A stretch of 64,000 nucleotides of DNA. Source: Cristatella mucedo (Eukaryota; Bryozoa; Phylactolaemata; Cristatellidae). The notes beneath the pieces were generated by a model. It was given only the letters and a program-made list of their open reading frames with translations, did no database searches and was not told where the DNA came from. A program made the position numbers and the translations under genes. Where the stretch lies: assembly GCA_009760855.2 (NCBI GenBank), contig WPIO01000004.1, positions 6,152,501-6,216,500 of the forward strand, read 5' to 3'. Shown in pieces: positions 55,369 to 64,000 of this stretch. The first letter of the stretch is position 1. The number at the start of each line of letters is the position of its first letter.

Positions 55369-55499
55369 GAAGAAGAGGAGATAAAGAGAATATTATGTAG
55401 CGTGCGAGAAAAAAGGAGAGAGAGAGAATGCTGCGTAGTGTTGTGCAAGAGGACACTGCCAACAGACCCCGGCGTGGAAATTCGCAGGTGTCCGATCCG

Positions 55500-56190
55500 C
55501 TAGATTTAATCTGGTCGCCGCGCTACGGGCATTGTCTGTAGCGTGTCTGGAACGAATGCGAGCGGGGAGCAATATAAATGACAGCACAGCCTCGCTCTTC
55601 GCCTCACAGCCTCTGGCGGATCGGGCGATCGACGGCGCGTAAAGTGGCCGCCGCTACCGGCATGTGGCCTCCATGCTATTGCCATGTGCCTGCCGGTGGC
55701 CGCTGACGCGTGCGCTCGCGCGCTTTAGCTGCCCCGTGGCAGTCGGGGCCGGACGCCGCCATCGTTGAAAGCTCGTGCGCAAACCGTTCGCAGACGCAGA
55801 CTATAGCCGTCGGCGGCTCCTCGGCCGATGGCCTCAGCCGGCAGGCGCTGCAGATGCTCGGAGCTCTTTTAGTGGCGGGCGAGAGAGCGTCAGGTTAAAC
55901 GGCCATCTCACGCACCAGGCGGAGGCTTCGCGGTCTCGCAGCCGCCGCCGCTTGCTCGCTCGCTCGCCAGCGGCGTGTGAGGCGGAGGCTGGCGACCGCG
56001 TCCGGCGGCGGCTGCGAGACCGCTCGGCGAACGACGCGCACAAGCTTCCGGGGCGCTCAGGCCGCCTCTTTCCCGGCGCAGCCCGGAGGCGCGAGCGGCG
56101 GCAGCGTCGCCCCCAACGTCGCCCCCTGCCGCCGCCGCTGCGTGGAAGCAGGCAAAGCGGGTATCGTAAAGACAAATGCTCGCTGATCCA
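55500..56190. promoter_or_regulatory. CpG-dense block
   Basis: CpG-rich DNA with opposed long frames (178 codons plus, 151 codons minus), without a recognisable domain. The plus frame continues into the SINE at 56195, which argues against it being a real gene. Confidence 0.28.
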
Positions 56191-56194
56191 GCTC

Positions 56195-56335
56195 AGCCTC
56201 TCTTGTATAGTGACAGAAGAGCCTTTACGGCTATCGCCGTCGCTTGCAGCGGCGATAGGGGGATCGCCCGCCACAGGATTCGAACCCACGACCTCGGGAC
56301 CGAGGTCGTGAAAGCCACCGCCTTGCCGCTGCTCG
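56195..56335 (-). mobile_element. tRNA-derived SINE, family A
   Basis: Minus strand: head 'gcaaggcggtggctttcacg', the perfect arm 'cgacctcggtcccgaggtcg', B box 'gggttcgaatcc' (near 56278), body 'ggcgggcgatccccctatcg' and end 'tatacaagagaggctga'. It is the GC-richest copy, in keeping with its surroundings. Confidence 0.88.
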
Positions 56336-56513
56336 TCTTTTTTCGACAGGGTCAGCAGTCTCTTTATACACTCCTGTCGTTACAATTGAAATTAAAATTA
56401 CTGCACGGATGGACTGTAGGCCAACGTATTCGAGCACCCCCTTCAAATCATTGATCAACGCCAGGTGCAGCCGCTAGACCGCTCCTTGTTTGTGGGCAAG
56501 ATTTTTCCGTTGC

Positions 56514-56579
56514 GTCGCTCCGAGATCCGGAGCTCCGGCGGCGATCTCGGAGCGACTTTCGCGGCCGCGAAAGTCGCTC
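56514..56579. repeat. Overlapping palindromes, including a 30-bp perfect palindrome
   Basis: 56550-56579 is perfectly self-complementary with no spacer (centre 'cgcggccgcg'; flanks 'gagcgacttt' and 'aaagtcgctc'). In addition 'gtcgctccgagatc' (56514-56527) pairs with 'gatctcggagcgac' (56543-56556), whose end lies inside the palindrome. The three 'gtcgctc'/'gagcgac' words can pair in alternative ways. Confidence 0.93.
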
Positions 56580-57000
56580 GCGCTCGGCGTGTCGCCGCAG
56601 TGTCGCCCTTTTGCCGCGTCTCCAATTTTGCGCGGCAATTCGGCTTCAACGCGCAGCCGAGGCGCAAGCGGCGAGTACTTTTGGCAGTCGTGCCAATGCA
56701 ATCGCTAGCCAAGCAATCGCTAACTAGTTCGACCTCAACCGGCTCAGGAAAAGTGAGACGCACAGCGGGATCTCGAATGGCAGTTGGAGGAAACTGGCAG
56801 TTAAGCAGCGGCGAAAAGCAGGCTCGAAGTGAAGCGGCGAGTCAGAGTCAGAGGTGCATCGAATTAAAAAGGGGCCGCGAACAGCTTCGACACGACAGAG
56901 CTGCTGACGGGCTGTAAAAATCAACCGTCGGAAGCACAGGGCTTCGTTGCCCTGAGAGGGAGGACCAGCTCGGACTCGGAGGAGGATGCCGATTGCTCTG
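56580..57000 (+). repeat. Dispersed repeat D, copy 2
   Basis: The partner of 53035-53450, in the same orientation about 3.5 kb away. Substitutions and small indels are scattered through it, so the pair is old. Confidence 0.75.
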
Positions 57001-57087
57001 CAGCCGTTACATGCGAACGGTTTGCGTCGAGAGACACATTTTGAGGACACTTTGCGGCTTTCGACATAAGCGTGGCCAACCATACGA

Positions 57088-57203
57088 ATAGCGCTAATAC
57101 ATTCGTATTGCGCCGCCAGAGAACTGAATCTCTTTCAAGGCACTTTACAGTTGCTGTAAAGAAAGCATGACACAATGATTAGTGGTGGCATTCGCAATGT
57201 CAC
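57088..57203 (-). mobile_element. LINE 3' terminus, interrupted by the next LINE
   Basis: 'attgcgccgccagagaactg', 'aatctctttcaaggcacttt' and 'tgattagtggtggcattcgc' are the minus-strand terminus. The match ends where the tail of the larger LINE begins at 57205. Confidence 0.75.
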
Positions 57204-57204
57204 C

Positions 57205-60200
57205 AATAATAATGATAATATTAATAGTGCACTTAACTAAGCGCTTTCAGAGAACTCAATCTCTTTCCAGGCGCTTTACATTTGCTGAAAAGGAAACGCG
57301 ATCGAATGATGACTGGTATCATGCTTGATAAACCACACAAACAACATGGTTAGTGGTGACATGACAGGGTCAGCATGCAGTGTGGTTATTGGCAGCATGC
57401 ACAGTGTCAGCACACATAAGCAAATAAAAGACGAATCACGGGGACCCACTAAATGCTCTCCTAAATAGCTGCGTTTTTAAGTTCTTTTTAACTGAGGTCA
57501 AGTCGGGGTATGTTGTGATACAACCTATGAGTGAGTTTCAGGTTTTGGGAGCACACGAACTAAATGCACGGTCTCCAAAAGATTTGAGGACTGTACGCGG
57601 TATTTTTAAACTGTTGGATTCCGAAAAGAGGGTGGTACGATGCTTGGTCTGGTGGGGGAGTATATATGAGAGATAGGCTCAAGCCAAAGAATGAAGTGAC
57701 CTAAAAGTGAGCGACAAAACCTTGAAGTCGATTCGTTGCTTGACTGGTAGCCAGTGCAGGTCGACGAGAAGTTGTGTGATGTGGCAACTGCGACGCTCAC
57801 GACAGACAAGACTAGCTGTAGAGTTTTGCACCAGCCGTAATCGCCTGATTGCACATGCCGGTAGGCCAGCAAGCACTGAGTAAGAGAACTCAAGATGGGA
57901 TGCCACAAACACATCGACCAACTTGGACGTGGTATCCTTATCTAAACAAGTCCGAATTTTAGCAATGTTGTGTAGCTGAAAGGAGGCAGACTTGACTGTG
58001 GAGCCGATGCGGTCGTTTAGCGAGAGGTCACTTTGGAACATGGCACCTAGATATCGAGCTAATTCAACCCGAGAAATGCTGGCAGAGTCAATTTTGAGCA
58101 TTAGCCTTTCCAATTTCTGAATCACACTGGGTTTGCCCATAGCAAGTAAGTTAGTTTTATCTTCATTTAACTTAAGAAAATTTGCTGCCAATGATGTGTG
58201 GATGCCATCGATACACGCAGCAAAGGAGTTGAGAGAATTCGAGGTGCTCGAGGGATCAAAGTAAAGGTACGACTGAGTGTCATCCGCATTAAAGTGAAAG
58301 CCTAGATTATGCTTGGTAATCACATCGGCAAGAGGGAGAGTATACACCGTAAAAAGAATCGGACCTAGCAGCAATGAGGAACAGTGAGGTACTTCAGAGG
58401 TGCCTCGGATGATCTTCGTCCATTCACGTCAGTACTCTGGAGTCTCCCACTGAGATAGGACCTGAACCGTTGCAGAGCAGTGCCAGTGATGCACAGGCGA
58501 GATGAGAGGCGCTCAAGTAGAAATTGGTGATCGATAATATCAAAAGTGGTGGAAGATCGAGCAAAACAAGCAGAGATACTCTACCCATGTCTGCATTCCT
58601 AAGGAAGTCGTTCTATACCCGAAGCAATGCTGACTCTGTGGAGTGATTAGCTTTAAAGCCAGTCTGGAACTTACTGGAAAGGTTTGAAGTTTTATTTTTG
58701 AGTTTAGCTGGTCTGCCACGACTCGTTCTAGTGTCTGATAGGAAGGATAGCAATGAGACTGGGTGGTATGCTCAAGTTCTCTTGGTCTAGTGTGGCTTTC
58801 TTGAGAAGTGGCCTAACTACAGCTTTTTTGAAAGGTGCCGGGACATGACCTGAGGTTGATGACATATTAAATATGTTAGCTATGCATGGCAGCAGCAGAT
58901 CAATGCAACGTAGGAGCAGGACAGTGGGAATAGGGTCCAAAGGGCTTGTTGTCTTCTTTGATTAGGATATGAAATTCAGGACGAGATCATTAGCAACCTG
59001 CTAAAATGTAGACATCGAGGTGCAGCCAGGAATCGAGGGACAGCATTCCAGGGGGATGCTGCCATCGCATGGATGGACTACCTGATCCTGTCTGTCTTCT
59101 GGACAAAGAATCAAGAGAAACAATCAGCTAAATCATCACATGGATCATCAGGTAAGGAGCTAATGTGGGATCCGTTAACGAGTTCGTTGATCGTCGGCAT
59201 CAGCATTTTTGGATTGTGCATATGCGATTCAACGATACTTTTTTTTATAGAAGCTGGACTTGACCTTGGCTAGGATCGATTGGTACGACCTACAGTAGTC
59301 CTCGTATGCCTGCCGATGGACAGTCAGTCCTGATCTTGTGTATGCTTTTTCAAGCTTGCAATTAGTAGACCTAGTTATTTTTTTATGTCTGTGGTAAACC
59401 ATAGGCCGTCTGGTCGAGTGCGCACTGTGCGCTTAGTCAGAGGTGCAAACGCGTCTAGCATGTCAGCTAGTATCGTGTTGTAGCTATCTACAAATTATGA
59501 CAGATCGGAGGGGGAATGAGCAGCAGAGGCGATGCAGATATATTCTCACACGGACAGCATTGATGCCAAGGGTCTTGAGGTTTTGCAATTCAAAGGTGAC
59601 TTTAGAGGAGGAGGGGGCGGCACACACTGTCGACTGAATGAGATCTGCATGTAGTCAGATAAGCAGGATTTGGTAGTAATTGGTGATGACAAAAGTGCAG
59701 TTGTGTGAGAAAATTTGGTCGAGTGTGTGACCCTTGATGTGAGTAGGCCCGTGCACATTAGCCACAAGAGACAGTGGGTCAGTCAATGCACGAAATTCAG
59801 TGCTGAAGGCGTCAGATAAGTTATCAAAGTGAATGTTGAAATCATCCATAACGAAGAAGGATCGATTTATTGCACGCAGAATCGAAATGAGATCGGAGAA
59901 ATCCTAGATAGACGATGATTCGGTACCTGGTGGGCGAAAGACTAGTGCCACCATCGGTAGCTTTTTTTCGGGTGAAATCAAGACGATCGATTCAAAAGAC
60001 TGCTTCGAGGGTACTGCAAATGGTTTGAAGTTGAATTGCGAGCGCACGATAACAGCAACTCCACCTGCAGTTTTGAATGATCTATAGGTGTGAAAGAATG
60101 AGAAACCAGTCGGGATGGCCTCTTTAATTGACAGACAGTTCACGGATTTTAGCCAAGTTTCAGTTAGGGCGAACAGGTCGAGACCATTTTCAGAAATAAG

Positions 60201-60580
60201 GTCGCTTATTACCAGAGGTTTATTGCACACTGAGCGAGGATTCCAAAGGCAAGCGGTAAGTCGGGCCGATGGAGTTTTAACAGGCCTGATGACCATCAAG
60301 TTAGAGAGATTCACAGTGACGCGTGTGGGGGAGCGTGCTGAGCGGTTGGAGACAATTCTAGGTATACCAAACGAGCGGCTACTCAGCTCGCAGTTTCCGC
60401 CCAACGGGCGGCGTCTGAGCTGGCGGCTCCGGCTACCGCGGTGGCTCCGCGGCGCTTTCCTTTTGTTAATGCATAGTCCACGAATCTTAGCAACAGCATT
60501 AATATCCAGGAATGCACTTGATCTACGATGAAAAGGCAGTAACAGTTGCTGACGATCGATTGAAGACCTGAAATTCGTTC
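57205..60580 (-). mobile_element. Longest CR1/L2-type LINE copy: endonuclease + reverse transcriptase, inactivated
   Basis: Minus-strand order: an apurinic-type endonuclease from 60580 ('NPRSVCNKPLVISDLI', 'LFALTETWLKS', 'GGVAVIVRS', 'VALVFRPPGT'), continuing at 59849 with 'MDDFNIHFDN' and 'PTHIKGHTLDQIF'. Then come a decayed linker, the RT N-terminal block at 58940 ('MDPIPTVLL' and 'APFKKAVVRPLLKKA'), blocks 1 and A near 58690-58550, and the palm-to-thumb from 58374 to 57679. The 3' UTR and tail follow to 57205. ORF1 is absent. Defects: DDFN for the usual GDFN, SDY for SDH at the endonuclease end, a frameshift in RT motif A, and NADD for YADD in motif C. It cannot be active. Confidence 0.93.
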
Positions 60581-60920
60581 CCAACTGACATCACATGACA
60601 TCCCCTGATTTGACCGCATTTAAAAAGAAGCTACAACTAAGCTATTTATCGCAGCATTTATTGGATCGACGTGATTCTCCCTTTGTGTGCTTATTGATGC
60701 CGACACTGTGCATGCTGCCACTAACAAAATGTCCAGCTGATTCCCCCCCCCCCCCCCCCCGTGCATGTCACCTCTAACCAAGTTATGCTTGTTGACATTG
60801 AGCATGCTACCACTAATCATTCAATCATGCTTCCTTTACGGCATGCATAAAGTGCCTAGAAAGAGATTGAGCTCACTGGGGATGCCATACAAATGTATTC
60901 TCATTATTATTACTATTATT
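60581..60920 (+). mobile_element. LINE 3' UTR with C18 run
   Basis: The plus strand starts in the last RT codons ('cgttcccaactgacatcaca'), passes 'gccgacactgtgcatgctgc' and ends in an ATT-rich tail near 60905. An 18-base C run (60743-60760) replaces part of the second 'ctgaccctgtgcatg' phrase. Confidence 0.85.
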
Positions 60921-61512
60921 ATCACATTATCAATCTCTTTCTAGCTTCTTTGCAAATGCTGTACAGGAAGCATGTTAAACTGGTTTGGGGTAACATGCAC
61001 AGTGACACCGAGCATAATATGGTTAGAAGTCACATGCACAGCGTCAATATTCAAAATATGGTTAGAGGTCACATGCACACACTGTCAGTACGTAAAAGTA
61101 CCCAGAGGACAAATCTCAAGGACACGGCAAATGCAGTAAGAGACAGTAGCATTTTTAGTTTCCTTTTAAACGCCGGAGATGTAGTGGCGTAAGTTGGAAA
61201 TGCTTTACAGCCTATAGGAGTATACAAACTAAAGACACTTTCTCAAACGAACTTGAGGTTGGTTCGAGGCATAGCTATTCGATTTGAGTAAGGAATTCGG
61301 GTGGCACTATGCCTGGGCTGGTATGGGAGTGGCTCCGATAGGTCGGATGAAGCCAGAGAATGAAGCGATCTAAAAGTGAGTGACGACGAGACCCTCAAAG
61401 TCGATGCGATGCTTGCGTGGGAGCCAGTGCAGGTCGGCGACACAAGCGGCGGAATGCGGCAACTGAGCAATCGCAACGGACATGCCGAGGCCGCCGAGTT
61501 TTGCACCAGCTG
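60921..61512 (-). mobile_element. LINE: RT C-terminal part and 3' UTR, diverged
   Basis: Tail-to-tail with the previous copy. The minus strand has a decayed terminus, a 3' UTR with three 'aatatggttagaggtcacat'-type units, and RT coding end in the frame 61506-61243 ('SLTFRSLHSLA', 'MPRTNLKF'). The extra repeat units in the UTR differ from the main family. Confidence 0.8.
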
Positions 61513-61790
61513 CCGCTGCCGTCAGCACTGCTGCGGATAGCCCAGCGCCATAAGCAGTCGCCGTCGGCGAGCTTTTGTTGCGACCGAAGACGCGCAACGC
61601 CGCTTTTAACGGTTCGCCGGGCAGCCGGGCGGCGGCGCGCGGCGGGCAGCGAGTGCAATCAAACGAAGCGACGAGCCTCAGCCGCCGGCGAAGCCGCCGA
61701 CTCGTCGGCCGCGAGCACTTTTCGCGCTCAGTCGCGCCCGCGCTAGAGTGAAGCCGCATTCGCCGCCCACGCCCCAGCCGACATTGCTTT

Positions 61791-61828
61791 ATCCGCGGCG
61801 CCGCGCGGGAGCGCGCGGCGCCGCGGAT
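61791..61828. repeat. Perfect 16-bp inverted repeat, 6-base loop
   Basis: 'atccgcggcgccgcgc' pairs with 'gcgcggcgccgcggat'. Being almost pure G+C it would form a very stable hairpin or cruciform. Confidence 0.93.
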
Positions 61829-62128
61829 CTCGCTAGCAATGCCGCAGGGCAGGGCGGAGGATGAAGGCGGTGCATTGGCGACCGAGCGGTCGGCGCGAGG
61901 GTGCGAGACGCTGAGAGAGGCTCACGCATAGATCGTTTTTTCCGCTAGCGGGCGGCAACCGGCGAGCATTTACAGCCGGCGCCTAACCGAATAGTCTCGT
62001 TCTGCCTCGGGCCAGACGAGGGGAATAGTATTATGTAATTTATTGTAACTAGAGCAAGTTTGGTGGCGAATAGGGTGCCGTAATTACTTGGCCAACAACC
62101 GAGTGGTGTACGTGAGAGTACGCATACG

Positions 62129-62208
62129 TCCGGAATGTGCCGCAGCGCGCGCTGACTTCCGGAATGTGCCGAATCGCGCGATGACTTCCGGAATGCGCCG
62201 GAGCGCAC
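62129..62208. repeat. 29-bp tandem repeat with ETS-like cores
   Basis: Units start 'tccggaatgtgccg' at 62129, 62158 and 62187. At each junction 'gacttccggaa' is formed, which contains the ACTTCCGG core bound by ETS factors in animal promoters. Confidence 0.85.
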
Positions 62209-62360
62209 GGCTCCAGGAGCTTCGCGTGACTTCTGCGTGGCCTATGGGGCCGAATCAAACCGTAGCCGGCGGAGCGAGCGCGAACGCTCAGCGGAAGGCG
62301 AAGGAGCCCGAGAGCGAAACGCTGTGCACGCGCTCGCCGTACGATGCAAATCGAGTGTCC

Positions 62361-62934
62361 GCTAAAATACTTCCCTAGCTAGATACGGAAATTTTTAGGA
62401 ATCAGAGCATCAAAATAGAAAAGTGTGCACATTTTTTGCCGACTCAGGAAACGGATACAAATGGGCTCACCCGGAGACGTGAAAGGCTTCGAAGTCGCTG
62501 CGCCATTATGTATCTTCACGTTCCCTCTTCATCCGCCGAATTCATTTATGGATGGTGCACCAGTGTTCACGATTTCATCGTTTATTTGCACTGCGTAAGT
62601 GAAGAAATGGGGCCGTTACGCTTCTTTCTCTAAGCAGCTTCCAACAAAATGTCATGTTCTATGTGGAGCTCGGTCGGCCCCAGGCAGTTACGACGCGGTG
62701 CTGTGGAGAACGCGAAGTTTCGAGGGCGAGTGGGCGAAGTTGTGAGGCGCCGTACAATTGCTCAGTCAAGCCAAACTCCCCCGGTTACCTTGGCCGTTGC
62801 CAGGTGAGCGCTCACTCAGCGGGTACCCAGGCGCACGATCGGACGCAGCTGCTAGCCGCCGAGCTGCGGGGGTGAGAAGTTGTCGATATGTGTCAAGGTC
62901 AACGGGAGCACTGCTATACCGTATCTATACCGCT
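62361..62934. other. Unique sequence, nothing recognised
   Basis: Mixed DNA with open frames up to 73 codons. 'gttgccaggtgagcg' at 62796-62810 could be a splice donor, but no supporting exon is recognised. Confidence 0.35.
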
Positions 62935-63735
<801 letters not shown>

Positions 63736-64000
63736 GACAGACACAGGAGGATAGTGCTTTCGAGAGTGTTACAAGATAAGTAGACGTACGGACAGATATT
63801 CCCACTCAGACCCTTAAGAAAAGCTTTAAGGGGATGCGCTATTTGCTTTGCTTGACTGAGAAGTTTTCCCGCTTTTTAATTGAAAACTGCAGCCCTTCAT
63901 TTAATTAGTTTCCTATTTCCGTATAACAAATGGCTCGTCCTCTCTCCCTCGTTGCGCCACCTCCGTCTAGCGCAAGCTCAGTTACGCAGCATTTTCACGC
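63736..64000. other. Unique sequence at the window edge
   Basis: Nothing recognised after the GA-rich array. Confidence 0.4.

Larger units (their letters stand above)
61513..62360. promoter_or_regulatory. CpG-dense, promoter-like block
   Basis: CpG-rich sequence with a strong inverted repeat (61791-61828) and a 29-bp tandem repeat containing 'gacttccgg'. No reading frame resembles a known gene. A promoter for an unseen gene is a guess based on composition and the ETS-like words. Confidence 0.33.

Noticed and set aside
55177-55462. Low-complexity Leu/Ser ORF as a signal or membrane segment
   Set aside because: It is the CT strand of the (GA)n microsatellite.
59073-59273. Plus-strand 66-codon frame
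   Set aside because: It lies antisense to the LINE's endonuclease-RT linker and has no features of its own.

Overview
The window looks like nuclear DNA from an invertebrate animal. It carries many broken copies of a CR1/L2-type non-LTR retrotransposon (LINE) with (ATT)n tails, tRNA-derived SINEs, one Ty3/Gypsy remnant, long GA/CT microsatellites and CpG-dense blocks with no sign of CpG loss. There are no operons, ribosome binding sites, rRNA genes or recognisable bacterial genes. The species cannot be named from the sequence. No complete host protein-coding gene could be identified. The recognisable protein sequence is almost all retroelement reverse transcriptase, endonuclease, integrase or RNase H.

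Layout. 1-2440: LINE fragments in both orientations. 2490-5060: a strongly diverged satellite-like array with a period near 170 bp. 5.06-13.2 kb: mostly unique DNA dotted with LINE tails, two SINEs and a 21-bp minisatellite that encodes a heptad repeat. 13.2-18.7 kb: one SINE, then AT-richer unique DNA with an old repeat copy and a very decayed LINE. 18.7-31.4 kb: CpG-dense blocks (19.4-20.0, 21.6-23.8, 28.5-29.1, 30.25-31.3 kb) alternating with LINE copies, plus Gypsy remnants near 26.2-27.4 kb. 31.4-37 kb: a nested repeat cluster holding a short/long retroposon pair in inverted orientation. 37-43.5 kb: CpG-dense DNA with a 107-bp minisatellite and two LINE copies. 43.57-51.27 kb: a nearly perfect head-to-tail duplication of about 3.84 kb. 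51.3-57 kb: CpG-dense DNA, a dispersed 0.4-kb repeat pair, SINEs, palindromes and one LINE. 57.2-60.58 kb: the most complete LINE (endonuclease plus reverse transcriptase), abutted by two more LINE pieces. 61.5-62.9 kb: promoter-like CpG-dense DNA. 62.9-63.74 kb: an 0.8-kb GA-rich array with 235-bp higher-order structure.

How it fits together. The LINE family probably supplied the machinery for the SINEs: one SINE family ends in a LINE-like 3' tail and another ends in the same (ATT)n. Every LINE copy is 5'-truncated, frameshifted or both, so nothing here looks autonomously mobile. The CpG-dense blocks may be promoters or first exons of genes whose other exons lie in unannotated or outside DNA. 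This is inference; only one weak candidate first exon is offered.

The observations most worth a second look are the ~170-bp degenerate array, the 3.84-kb tandem duplication (recent event or assembly artefact), the internally deleted retroposon pair at 32.2-34.0 kb, and a ~260-bp repeat found in or beside LINE 3' regions that keeps a small open frame.
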